DNA of 32,475 nucleotides from Tissierellales bacterium (GCA_028280805.1 JANQLB010000124.1:1-32475); one strand, 5' to 3'. Positions 1 to 7,033 are shown, counted from the first letter of the stretch. Made by a program: numbers and translations. The notes: generated by a model not told the origin, from the letters alone.

Positions 1-39
1 TATAATGCAAGTCTAAATCTACTAAAATTAGCTATGTAA
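1..39 (+). CDS. tnpB: TnpB RNA-guided nuclease, C-terminal 12 codons (partial)
   Basis: Reading from base 1 gives YNASLNLLKLAM and a TAA stop at 37-39. In TnpB proteins (ancestors of Cas12, IS200/IS605-associated) the zinc ribbon is followed by the last RuvC motif, typically DRDxNASxNI, just before the C-terminus. The visible YNASLNLL fits that motif with its catalytic Asp upstream of the window. The family identity is strengthened by the omega-RNA-like sequence that directly follows the stop codon. Only the tail is visible, so whether the gene is intact upstream cannot be judged. Confidence 0.75.
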   Translation, partial: YNASLNLLKLAM

Positions 40-152
40 ATACAAGATATATAGGTAATCGGGGCAGGTACTGTCCTTAGAGCTTGGGTAAACTTGTGGC
101 GTTAGCCACATTGACTAAGAAGCCCCCACTTCTAAAGTGGTGGGTAGTTCAC
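1..152 (+). mobile_element. Right end of an IS200/IS605-type element (truncated by window start)
   Basis: The first 152 bases are the 3' end of an IS200/IS605-family insertion sequence. They hold the last codons of tnpB and a terminal subterminal hairpin (arms about 123-130 and 137-144, loop TCTAAA region) followed by GTAGTTCAC, a characteristic right-end layout. IS605 elements lack terminal inverted repeats and end just after such a hairpin, so the boundary near 152 is accurate only to a few bases. The rest of the element, including any tnpA, lies upstream of the window. Confidence 0.75.
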
Positions 153-258
153 TAATATGCTTACTATATCTACTTAAAGACTTAGCGTCCATGCACAGGA
201 TTTTTATAGAAAAACTTTGAGGAAATATAATATAAATTTTCAAATAAGGAGAACGACC

Positions 259-879
259 ATGATAAGATTATTATATGGAACATCTAATCCTGCAAAACTA
301 CAGCATATGAAGGAAATACTTGATGGACTGAATATAGAAATACAAGGATTAAATGATAGTGGTAATCTAGATATAGCTCCAATTGATGAAACCGGTAATA
401 GTCCATTAGAAAATGCCAAATTAAAAGCTATATCATACTATAACGCATTGAAAAAACCTGTATTTTCTTGTGATTCAGGATTATATATTGAAGGATTAGA
501 AAAAGAAAAGCAGCCGGGAGTTCACGTTAGAAGAATCAACGGAAAAAAATTAAATGATAACGAAATGATAGACTATTATACTAATTTAGCAAAAGAATTA
601 GGCGGAATTGCAAAAGCAAAATATAAAAATGCAATATGTTTGGTTATAGATGAAGAAAATATCTTTGAATATAATGGAGAAGATATAGCATCAGAAGAAT
701 TTATTATAACATCAAAACCTCATTCTAAGAGAATTAATGGATTTCCTTTGGATTCTATATCAATAAAAATAGAAACGGGACAGTACTATATGGATATACA
801 TAAAGACAATAATTTCCTTGATGATTATAAAATGGTTAAAGGTTTCAGAAAATTTTTTCTGGAAAATGTTTTAAAATAA
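259..879 (+). CDS. Non-canonical purine NTP pyrophosphatase-like protein (HAM1/RdgB family, divergent)
   Basis: A 206-residue protein of the HAM1/RdgB (ITPase) fold. Family members hydrolyse XTP, dITP and ITP to monophosphates in the cytoplasm, keeping damaged purines out of nucleic acids. The N-terminus has the family-type GTSNPAKL phosphate-binding loop (usual form T-x-N-x-x-K), and CDSGLYIEGL followed by PGVHVRR corresponds to the usual DDSGL...PGVYSAR. Length is normal for the family. The start at 259 is chosen because AAGGAG lies 7 nt upstream; an upstream ATG at 217 has no ribosome binding site. Several usually conserved residues differ: CDSGL instead of DDSGL, and GFPLDSIS instead of GFGYDPIF. 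Substrate choice may therefore have shifted. It follows the IS605 end, and no promoter was recognised. Confidence 0.7.
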   Translation: MIRLLYGTSNPAKLQHMKEILDGLNIEIQGLNDSGNLDIAPIDETGNSPLENAKLKAISYYNALKKPVFSCDSGLYIEGLEKEKQPGVHVRRINGKKLNDNEMIDYYTNLAKELGGIAKAKYKNAICLVIDEENIFEYNGEDIASEEFIITSKPHSKRINGFPLDSISIKIETGQYYMDIHKDNNFLDDYKMVKGFRKFFLENVLK

Positions 880-924
880 TTTTTGTATTACTATTCTATT
901 ATGAAATAAGTAGGGTGAAATGTG

Positions 925-1581
925 ATGAACAAATTAGAAATTGCATTAGATAAAGTTTTAGAAACTACATATAATGCTTTGAAACAAAGAAATATTGAAT
1001 GGGTAATTATGGGGTCAGTTGCCACCTTTTTACAAGGAATAGATGTTAATCCGGCTGATATTGATATACTCATGAAAAATCCAAAAGGAGTGTACTTTTT
1101 TGCAGATTTAATGTCTCAATATGCAATAGATAAATGTAAATCAGAAAAAAATCATCAAGAAGATAATTGGCAGTCGTCTAAAGAATTACCAGTTGCAGCT
1201 GATGAGCCAAATTCCTCTGAAGCGGCTTGGTATTTTGGAAGATGGTATATTAATAATTTTAAGGTTGAAGTAGCACATATTGTACCTCCATCAGACTATT
1301 TAAAAAATAAAAGACCTAATACAGGAATTTGGGAAGGAGGACCAGAAGTCTGGTCGTTTGTGAAACATATTAATTATAAATCTTACAAGCTTCCAGTAAT
1401 TCCACTTGAAATTCAGCTGCAGACAAACTTTAATAGAAATTTAGAATCACGTATAAATAAGATAATTACTTTATTCAATTTAAACAATTATGATCAAAAG
1501 CTTTTAGAAATAAGTTTATCACAGGATAATATGAATACTTTTAAAAAATTAAAATTCAGTCGTGAATTTTGTGAAAGATAG
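925..1581 (+). CDS. Nucleotidyltransferase-fold protein (minimal NTase-like)
   Basis: A 218-residue protein. The N-terminal part has a helix, then VIMGSVATFLQGI and, about 10 residues on, PADIDILM. This GS...DxD pattern is the signature of the minimal nucleotidyltransferase (Pol beta-like) fold, where the two Asp residues bind metal. The remainder is not assignable to a known subfamily. A C-terminal stretch (LPVIPLEIQLQTNFNRN) resembles similar proteins annotated only as nucleotidyltransferase family. Start: AGGGTG at 912-917 favours the ATG at 925 over the GTG at 922. It could modify a small molecule, as in aminoglycoside nucleotidyltransferases, or act in a toxin pair, but no HEPN-type partner is adjacent. 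Fold fairly sure; function unknown. Confidence 0.6.
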   Translation: MNKLEIALDKVLETTYNALKQRNIEWVIMGSVATFLQGIDVNPADIDILMKNPKGVYFFADLMSQYAIDKCKSEKNHQEDNWQSSKELPVAADEPNSSEAAWYFGRWYINNFKVEVAHIVPPSDYLKNKRPNTGIWEGGPEVWSFVKHINYKSYKLPVIPLEIQLQTNFNRNLESRINKIITLFNLNNYDQKLLEISLSQDNMNTFKKLKFSREFCER

Positions 1582-1644
1582 TATACTATAGTGTCAATAC
1601 AAAATATTAAGGAAATATATTTACATACTTGGAGGGAAAATTTC

Positions 1645-2304
1645 ATGAAAAAATATTTTACTATTGTAACTGTATCTGTAGTGCTGATGGTCTTATTAGG
1701 CGGTTGTTCCGAAAAAGTTGAAAATGCAGATGCTTTGCTTTTTACAAAAGGACTTGAATTAGTTAACAGAATGGATATGATGGCGGAAAACGATGAGTAT
1801 ATAAATCTCATATCTGCTTCAACTCAACTTGGAGATATTGTCAGAGAAATTGGAGAGGGCAATTATTCTGAACCTAATGCCGTATATAAAATTACGATTC
1901 CTAAAGGGGTAGCAGCATCTGTTTTTGTAAAAGATGAGATTACCGAAATGCCAGAGGAACTAAAAACAGAAATAGAAAAACGATTTATTACTGCAATTTC
2001 TTCTCAAATCAATGCTTTGAATGGGTCATCGGTTTTAGCCGCTTCTTCTTTTGTTACATCATCGGATAGTTTTATACATGAAGGATTAATCAATAATACG
2101 CTGTACATTTATCTTTATGAAGGTGAGTATTCGGCAATAGTATCTTTCTTTCCGAGGAATGAAAATATTGTTGAGGCATATGCAGGCTTTATCAAAAATG
2201 ATTTTCTCAACCAAATTTCATCATATTCTGAAATGTCAGAGTGGCTTAAGGAATATGTGCCTTTTGATGATTATGAAATAGAGAAGGTTAAATTAGCTAA
2301 ATAA
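1645..2304 (+). CDS. Putative surface lipoprotein
   Basis: A 219-residue protein with a textbook lipoprotein signal: MKKY, a hydrophobic core of about 15 residues and the lipobox LGGC, so Cys21 would be the lipidated first residue of the mature protein. The ATG at 1645 follows GGAGGG (1631-1636) by 8 nt, which excludes the longer reading frame beginning at 1591. The mature part is soluble and acidic with mixed alpha/beta character. No domain was recognised. It would be anchored on the outer face of the membrane. It is 63 bp downstream of the nucleotidyltransferase-like gene with no clear terminator between them, so co-transcription is possible. Lipoprotein call is strong; role unknown. Confidence 0.7.
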   Translation: MKKYFTIVTVSVVLMVLLGGCSEKVENADALLFTKGLELVNRMDMMAENDEYINLISASTQLGDIVREIGEGNYSEPNAVYKITIPKGVAASVFVKDEITEMPEELKTEIEKRFITAISSQINALNGSSVLAASSFVTSSDSFIHEGLINNTLYIYLYEGEYSAIVSFFPRNENIVEAYAGFIKNDFLNQISSYSEMSEWLKEYVPFDDYEIEKVKLAK

Positions 2305-2409
2305 AAAACAAAACAGTAAATTGAGCATAATCTATATTTGCACTTAAGACATATCATTCTTATAATACGAAGATAATTGAAGGATTTTCAAATTAGACTC
2401 ATCTCAAAA

Positions 2410-2574
2410 TTAAGTAGCTAAAATTTTGTATAACAAAATATTTCCGTTTGCTATGAATATTTCTTCACTGGGTGCAGAAGCACCCCCAAGACGGTATTCC
2501 TTTAAAATCCAGTTAAAATGTTTCGCAGATACGAAAATGTTATATGAAATTAATAATTTTTTATTTGAAATTTT
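2410..2574 (-). pseudogene. C-terminal fragment of an unidentified gene
   Basis: The minus strand reads open from about 2586 down to a TAA at 2410-2412 and looks like genuine protein: NIFVSAKHFNWILKEYRLGG, then ASAPSEEIFIANGNILLYKI. The composition (W, H, G, P, balanced charge) is unlike the Lys/Ile/Asn-rich noise of translated AT-rich intergenic DNA. No ATG, GTG or TTG with a ribosome binding site exists in frame, and a stop lies just upstream at 2587-2589. This is therefore best read as the C-terminal remnant of a gene whose front has been lost. The hairpin GGGTGC...GCACCC at about 2470-2486 lies inside this reading frame. Family not recognised. Confidence 0.5.
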
Positions 2575-2592
2575 GTAAGGAGATGATTATAA

Positions 2593-3198
2593 GTGAAAAA
2601 CATATATGATGATAAGTATAAGTAAAAAGAGTATTATTGGGGATTTAAGCCATCTAAAACTTGTTATAAAGTTCTAAAAAATATGTCACCTGATAGACCT
2701 TTAAAATTACTTGATATTGGTTGTGGTGAAGGTAGAAATTCAGTTTTCTTTGCAAGAAATGGTTATGATGTTACTGCATTCGATTTATCAAAAGCAGGTG
2801 TAGAAAAAACTAGAAGACTTGCAGATAAAATAGGAGTTAAGATTAATGTTTTTAAAGCTGATGTCAATGATTTCAGATTAGAAGAAGAATTTGATATACT
2901 TTTTTCAACTGGTGTTTTACATTATATACCATCAGAATTAAGAAAAGAAATACTTGAAAATTATAAGAAATATACTTCTCCAAATGGCATACATATGTTT
3001 TCAGTATTTGTTAATAAGCCGTTTATAGAACCTGCTCCGGAAAAAGAAGTCTATGCACAAAAGTGGATTTCCGGAGAATTATTTACATATTATCATGATT
3101 GGAAAGTAGAATTTTGTACAGAGGAAATATTCGATTGTATGTCAAGCGGAATACCTCATAAACATGCAACTAATAGAATTCTTACTAGAAGAGTTTAA
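2593..3198 (+). pseudogene. SAM-dependent methyltransferase (TehB-like) interrupted by an in-frame TAA
   Basis: A class I methyltransferase reading frame of about 201 residues. Motif I is LLDIGCGEGRNSVFFARNGY, followed by the acidic loop AFDLS and a typical ending GIPHKHATNRILTRRV, as in TehB-like small methyltransferases. AAGGAG at 2577-2582 sits upstream of GTG 2593, and the frame reads VKNIYDDKYK, stop (TAA 2623-2625), KEYYWGFKPSK and onward into the fold. The family-like N-terminus on both sides of the stop indicates a nonsense mutation. A shorter product starting at ATG 2683 lacks a ribosome binding site and would lose the N-terminal helix that caps the SAM site. Probably inactive; a readthrough or recoded product cannot be excluded. 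Confidence 0.65.
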
Positions 3199-3397
3199 TT
3201 TCAAATACACTGGCTGTTATAAATGCAGAAAATGCAAAGATACACCACAAGGATATATATACGAGTACCCTGATGGGAAAAAATATTTTAGATGTGGTAA
3301 TGAGCTGATTTGTCTACCACCTGTTAAGGAAGATAATGTTCCTGAAATATTAAGTCTGCTTAAAACACAACATGAATATTACTTATCAAATGTTTAG
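3164..3397 (+). CDS. Hypothetical small Cys-rich protein
   Basis: A 77-residue frame that overlaps the end of the methyltransferase frame by 35 nt in another phase. The unique part has two CxxC-type clusters (CYKCRKC about 23 residues after the ATG, then YFRCGNELIC), suggesting a small metal-binding fold, followed by a helical tail. The composition looks coding, but ATG 3164 has no convincing Shine-Dalgarno sequence. It could be the tail of a protein that lost its front, as with the neighbouring fossils. No family recognised. Confidence 0.35.
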   Translation: MQLIEFLLEEFNFKYTGCYKCRKCKDTPQGYIYEYPDGKKYFRCGNELICLPPVKEDNVPEILSLLKTQHEYYLSNV

Positions 3398-3436
3398 GAA
3401 AAATAAGATGGGATTTAGCCTTTAGATTTAAAATAA

Positions 3437-3508
3437 GTTATCGGTAAATCAGTTAATGAACTTGAAAAACAATGGTATAAATATGTAAAGAATAGTTACA
3501 TTGATTAG
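3437..3508 (+). pseudogene. C-terminal remnant, possibly of a peptidase-MA-like protein
   Basis: A short open stretch reads GKSVNELEKQWYKYVKNSYID and stops at TAG 3506-3508, with an in-frame stop just upstream at 3434-3436. The pattern G-K-S-x-x-E-L-E-K-x-W is typical of the C-terminal end of clostridial gluzincin-like (peptidase MA-like) proteins, whose usual end reads YGKSxxELExxW. No start codon or ribosome binding site belongs to it. This is a weak call from one short motif. Confidence 0.3.
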
Positions 3509-3586
3509 AGTGAAAATATGGTAAAAAAAATAGCAAGAAAATATCAACATTAACTACACAAATTAAACTTTAAGGATGAAAATAAT

Positions 3587-4324
3587 ATGATAAAGAGAAT
3601 CGAAGAAGTATCTATAAACGCTTGGCCTTCATTACAAACCAGTATTTATGATGGTTGGATTATTAGGTTTGCAGATGGTTATACAAAGCGGGCAAATTCT
3701 ATTAATCCATTATATTATTCTAAAGAAGAAATAGATAAGAAAATAGATTATTGTGAGATATTATTTAAAAATAAAAATCTGCCTGTTGTTTTTAAGTTAA
3801 CTAAAGAGTCAGAACCAGTTGGACTAGATGATAAATTAGCATTAAGAGGATATGAGAAAATTGATGTGACTTCAGTTCAGATGTTAGAGCTAGTGGATTT
3901 TAAATATATACAACTTAATAACTGTGTTGCTGCAACAAAGTTAACCGATGATTGGTTAAATGCTTTTAGTAGATTTTCTAAACTATCAGAAAAACAAAGG
4001 TGTACTTTAAAAAAAATGTTACTTAATAGAACTATGAATAATTATTATTTTAAATATTTAGATAATGATTCAATAATAGCCTGTGGTTTGGGTGTTGAAG
4101 AAAATAAATATTTTGGATTATTTGATGTTGTTGTAGATGAAAAACATAGAGGTAAAGGACATGGCAGAAAATTATTAGATAGTATATTAAGCTTTGCAAA
4201 AAGTAAAAATATAGAAAAAGCGTATCTCCAAGTAGTGGGGAATAATGTTATAGCAAAAAAATTATATAAGAATATAGGTTTTAAAGAAATTTATAAATAT
4301 TGGTATAGAATAAAGAAAATTTAA
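3587..4324 (+). CDS. GNAT family N-acetyltransferase
   Basis: A 245-residue two-part protein. The N-terminal half carries NAWPSLQTSIYDGWIIRFADGYTKRANS, shown here in part by its motifs DGWIIR and GYTKRANS, typical of a group of two-domain acetyltransferases. The C-terminal half (about 150-245) is a GNAT domain with motif A VVVDEKHRGKGHGRKLL, where R-G-x-G-x-G binds the acetyl-CoA pyrophosphate, and motif B ending NVIAKKLYKNIGFKE. It transfers an acetyl group from acetyl-CoA to an unknown amine in the cytoplasm. ATG 3587 follows AAGGA (3572-3576) by 10 nt. Family secure; substrate unknown. It sits among other accessory enzymes, with no obvious operon partner. Confidence 0.8.
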   Translation: MIKRIEEVSINAWPSLQTSIYDGWIIRFADGYTKRANSINPLYYSKEEIDKKIDYCEILFKNKNLPVVFKLTKESEPVGLDDKLALRGYEKIDVTSVQMLELVDFKYIQLNNCVAATKLTDDWLNAFSRFSKLSEKQRCTLKKMLLNRTMNNYYFKYLDNDSIIACGLGVEENKYFGLFDVVVDEKHRGKGHGRKLLDSILSFAKSKNIEKAYLQVVGNNVIAKKLYKNIGFKEIYKYWYRIKKI

Positions 4325-4410
4325 AAATAGAAGCAAAATAATTGCGTGACAAAATATTCCAATAATAGAATAATGCAGTTAAAAAAATTGTTAAAAAGGG
4401 GTAACGTATA

Positions 4411-5076
4411 GTGATAACATACGATAGAAATACTGATTACTGGAATAATATTTTTAAAAAAGAGAGTGGAAAACAAATTACTTCAAAGAGTGTTGGAAAT
4501 GACGATGTAGATTACGGATTAGACTGGCTTTGTGAAAATACTCACTCAGTACTTGATTTTGGGTGTGGAAGTGGAGTTTGGCTGCTTAAATGCTTAATAA
4601 GGGGAACAAAAGAACATATCGGTATAGATATTTCTGAACAGGCTATTCGGGTTGCTAGAGAAAATCAGAAAATGACAAACGAAGGGAAATTTACTTTTAC
4701 TGTAGGAGGAGTGGAAGCATTAAAATCTGTATTGGATAATTCTGTTGATAGTGCTGTACTTTCTAATACAATAGATAATCTAATACCATCAGATACAATT
4801 AAAGTACTAGAAGAAATAAAGCGTATAATAAAATTAAACGGCAGAATACTAATTAAACTCAACCCGCTTCTTACAGACAAACAAATTAAAGATTGGGATA
4901 TTAAAATTATAAAAGACAATTTCCTTGACGACGGATTATTTTTATGGAACCAGACTACAGAAGAATGGGAAAAACTTTTTTGTAGGTTTTTTAGTGTAGT
5001 AAGTTACAAGGATGTATATTATCCCCAATATGAGCAGTATAATAGATTATTCTTACTTTGCAATGACAAAAAATAA
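4411..5076 (+). CDS. Class I SAM-dependent methyltransferase
   Basis: A 221-residue soluble protein with a complete Rossmann methyltransferase core. Motif I is VLDFGCGSGVWLL (about residues 47-59), the post-I acidic residue is in HIGIDIS, motif III-like AVLSNTIDNL, and a following strand KLNGRILIKLNP. It would methylate an unidentified substrate using S-adenosylmethionine. The start is GTG 4411, preceded by AAGGGG (about 4396-4401). It lies 86 bp after the acetyltransferase gene on the same strand and converges on minus-strand genes. Fold certain; substrate not inferable. Confidence 0.8.
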   Translation: MITYDRNTDYWNNIFKKESGKQITSKSVGNDDVDYGLDWLCENTHSVLDFGCGSGVWLLKCLIRGTKEHIGIDISEQAIRVARENQKMTNEGKFTFTVGGVEALKSVLDNSVDSAVLSNTIDNLIPSDTIKVLEEIKRIIKLNGRILIKLNPLLTDKQIKDWDIKIIKDNFLDDGLFLWNQTTEEWEKLFCRFFSVVSYKDVYYPQYEQYNRLFLLCNDKK

Positions 5077-5165
5077 ATATCTGTAATAAATGTTTTTGGC
5101 AAGAAATAGACAGAATAAATATGAAATATAAACATGCATATTCATATATAAAAATTCTACTTGTG

Positions 5166-5507
5166 TTACTTAAAATATCTAAAAAGCCATATAGCATGAG
5201 CTGCGTAGGGTATCAACTGTATTAGAACTAAGACATTTAATACCCCTGTATAGGTTATTTTATTAGTTAGTTTATCCTTTAACATTCTTACTACAAATAA
5301 AACTGTAAAACTATATAGTATTCTTATTATTATACCCTGCCAAAAAGGCAGCATCATAAATGATACCATGAGTGGATTGTATTCCTCTATATAATATAAA
5401 ATATTGATTCCCCAATAAGACAATAAATAATCTATAATCATTAAAAGAAAAATAAGCAATAGGATAATATCATGAAAAATGGCTTTTTTCTTATGGTTTA
5501 AAAGCAT
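5166..5507 (-). CDS. DUF5658-like small membrane protein
   Basis: A 113-residue protein with about four hydrophobic segments. The pattern DYLLSYWGINILYYIEEYNPLM fits the DUF5658 signature (an Asp in the first helix, then E-x-NP-L-M after a short loop); I cite it only as D...IEEYNPLM. Members are small integral membrane proteins of unknown role. ATG 5507 follows AAGGAG by 9 nt. Both this ribosome binding site and the start codon lie inside one arm of a 15-bp inverted repeat, which suggests translational control. A gene of unknown function lies immediately upstream on the same strand. Confidence 0.6.
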   Translation of the reverse strand: MLLNHKKKAIFHDIILLLIFLLMIIDYLLSYWGINILYYIEEYNPLMVSFMMLPFWQGIIIRILYSFTVLFVVRMLKDKLTNKITYTGVLNVLVLIQLIPYAAHAIWLFRYFK

Positions 5508-5567
5508 AAAAATACTCCTTTAAAATATTCTTTATAGAATATCCTATGTAATAGGAGTATTTTTATG
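5505..5567 (-). promoter_or_regulatory. Long hairpin covering the ribosome binding site and start codon of the DUF5658-like gene
   Basis: Bases 5505-5519 and 5553-5567 are a perfect 15-bp inverted repeat. Between them a second 6-bp stem (5525-5530 with 5537-5542, loop TTTATA) can stack. In the minus-strand transcript the 3' arm is AGGAGTATTTTTATG, that is, the Shine-Dalgarno sequence, spacer and start codon of the DUF5658-like gene. The structure would hide the start site. It also lies just after the end of the 5581-6093 gene, so it could serve as that gene's transcription stop. Confidence 0.55.
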
Positions 5568-5580
5568 TAAGATGTTTTTA

Positions 5581-6093
5581 TTAACAGATTACATAATCTT
5601 GTGAGTGGTTGTCTTCGATCAGTAAGGAATTGACAATATCCTTATAAGCTGAGAAGGCAATTTGTATTGTTTCTACCGCATAATATATTGTAGGTAGATT
5701 TAAAACCTCTACATATTCTAGTAATTCAAGAAATCCATTCTCTTTCTCGGGAAAGTGTTCAATTACAGGAAGATTATAATTAACTTCTATTTTCACAATT
5801 AGCTTGTCTCCAGACCTTATAATATCAGTAACATTATCAGTAGTTTCTAATATGTAAACCAGACTATCTACCCTATCTTCAATTTCAGAATTTAAAATAA
5901 CTTTCATTGCTAAAGAATTAATAACATTTGTATCTAATACATTTAAAGGAATAGAAATTAATGTAGCTACTGTAAAATACAAATATTTATTCTTACTTCC
6001 TTTAAATTCTGTTGTTATTACATCTTTTTCACTAAAATTAATTATTTTTTCTCCAAGCATTTTTTTAATCGTATCAATTTTATTCTTTAGCAT
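5581..6093 (-). CDS. Hypothetical protein, 170 aa
   Basis: A soluble 170-residue protein of mixed alpha/beta character, acidic, with no signal peptide or recognisable motif. It begins MLKNKIDTIKKMLGEKI and ends NHSQDYVIC. The start is well supported: AGGAGG lies 6 nt before ATG at 6093. It is 73 bp upstream of the DUF5658-like gene on the same strand, separated by the long inverted repeat. I do not recognise the family and assign no function. Confidence 0.55.
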   Translation of the reverse strand: MLKNKIDTIKKMLGEKIINFSEKDVITTEFKGSKNKYLYFTVATLISIPLNVLDTNVINSLAMKVILNSEIEDRVDSLVYILETTDNVTDIIRSGDKLIVKIEVNYNLPVIEHFPEKENGFLELLEYVEVLNLPTIYYAVETIQIAFSAYKDIVNSLLIEDNHSQDYVIC

Positions 6094-6260
6094 ACCTCTC
6101 CTCCTTTATATTTTTTCCGTTAGTTTTATGATATGTTTACAAATCATAATCCTTCAATATATAAATACGTAAAAGAAAATTTTTTAGGGTACTTATATTA
6201 AAATAAATAAAAAAATAAGTCTAATTATATAAAGATATATAGCATTACATTATAATTATG

Positions 6261-6300
6261 TTAATAAAAAAAGTCATGGGTTGTCACACCCACGACTTTT
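6261..6300 (-). terminator. Rho-independent terminator
   Basis: A 13-bp stem (6269-6281 with 6288-6300, loop TGTCAC). It is fully paired only in the minus-strand RNA, where one position is G-U, and is followed on that strand by TTTTT at 6268-6264 and more U-rich sequence. It lies 16 nt after the end of the minus-strand gene at 6316 and ends that transcript. Confidence 0.85.
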
Positions 6301-6315
6301 AAAATTAGTTCAGTA

Positions 6316-6738
6316 TTAATTATTATTAGGTATTGAGGATAATACAGTAAAGGTTATTATAAATACCGTTGAAACTAAAATCACAATATTTGCGATAAAC
6401 ACATAAAGACCGTAACCGTAATAATAACCGGAAAAATTTCCTGCTATAAGTACTATTGGAACTATAATATGTATTTTAAAAAGTTTCTTAAAAGTAAGAG
6501 GTACTATGAAAAATGATAAGAAGATTAATAGTATTATCGCTCCTAATGCAGGAAAAAAAACTCCAAGATTTGCAGCAGCAATATTGTATAAATCACTAAA
6601 GCTTTTAATACTTTGAATCTCAATTACTTGATTTGCATTAAATAAGTAGTAAATCAGCCCGCCGCAAATAATTAAACCTGACAAATAAATAAACCAGTTT
6701 GAAAAAAATTTAAAAAGTTTTGAAATATTAGAGTCCAT
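6316..6738 (-). CDS. Hypothetical integral membrane protein, 140 aa
   Basis: A 140-residue protein with four predicted transmembrane helices: about residues 15-32, 58-80, 86-105 and 112-135. Loops are short, with a Gly/Tyr-rich turn NFSGYYYGYGLY between helices 3 and 4. ATG 6738 follows GGGAG by about 10 nt, and a strong terminator sits just downstream at 6261-6300, so it forms a single-gene unit. No family recognised; an inner membrane location is the only supportable statement. Confidence 0.55.
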   Translation of the reverse strand: MDSNISKLFKFFSNWFIYLSGLIICGGLIYYLFNANQVIEIQSIKSFSDLYNIAAANLGVFFPALGAIILLIFLSFFIVPLTFKKLFKIHIIVPIVLIAGNFSGYYYGYGLYVFIANIVILVSTVFIITFTVLSSIPNNN

Positions 6739-7027
6739 ATATTTTCAACTCCCATAATACTTTGTTAATTAAATTATACTATGTAATCTATGAAATGTAC
6801 AGGCTTAAGCTTTAATTTTATAAATAATAGTAACTTGTACCTACTTTAGAAGAAATGCAGACACGCTAAATATTTAAAGTAAATAGGAGTATATTTAGGG
6901 AATCGAAAGAAATTTCTTTCTAAAAAAATACTAATACAGATAGTTAAGTAATTACACTGGTTACCGAAATTGAATAAAATTCATATTTATTATAAGCTTA
7001 ACGTAAGCTACAAAATAGAGGTGATAC
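6739..7027. other. Intergenic region between divergent genes
   Basis: Nearly 290 bases between the minus-strand membrane protein and the MATE-like gene. It holds a perfect 16-bp palindrome, GAAAGAAATTTCTTTC (6905-6920), and a short inverted repeat, AGCTTAACGTAAGCT (about 6994-7008). TTGAAT (6970-6975) with TATAAG (6991-6996) is a poor sigma-A candidate with 15-bp spacing. No coding remnant was seen in any frame. Confidence 0.4.
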
Positions 7028-7033
7028 ATTATA
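7017..7033 (+). promoter_or_regulatory. Ribosome binding site placing the start at a non-AUG codon
   Basis: AGAGGTGAT at 7017-7025 matches the anti-Shine-Dalgarno sequence well. Seven nt after GAGGTG stands ATA (7031-7033), in frame with the MATE-like gene; ATT (7028) is 4 nt away. No ATG, GTG or TTG in this frame lies between the site and 7085. The site therefore argues for initiation at AUA or AUU, or for a start codon recently lost by mutation. Confidence 0.55.

Larger units (their letters stand above)
1..172 (+). ncRNA. omega-RNA (reRNA) of TnpB with adjacent guide
   Basis: TnpB-associated omega-RNAs overlap the 3' end of tnpB, run to the right end of the element and carry a guide of about 16-20 nt from the flanking DNA. 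Here a conserved-looking scaffold runs from about 58 to 152. It has a stem CTTGGGTAA (87-95) with TTGACTAAG (111-119) enclosing GTGGC/GCCAC (98-102/107-111 region), then the terminal hairpin at 123-144 and GTAGTTCAC. The flanking sequence after 152, beginning TAATATGCTTACTATATC, would be the guide. The 5' end of the RNA lies inside tnpB, and both limits are inferred. Confidence 0.65.

Noticed and set aside
2465..2490. Strong hairpin GGGTGC...GCACCC, considered as a riboswitch or terminator
   Set aside because: It lies within a protein-like minus-strand reading frame (RLGGASAPSEE), which explains the bases better; there is no U tract and no known aptamer motif around it.
6905..6920. Perfect 16-bp palindrome GAAAGAAATTTCTTTC as a regulator site
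   Set aside because: A single A/T-rich palindrome of this size is close to chance expectation in 32 kb of AT-rich DNA; kept only as a remark on the intergenic entry.
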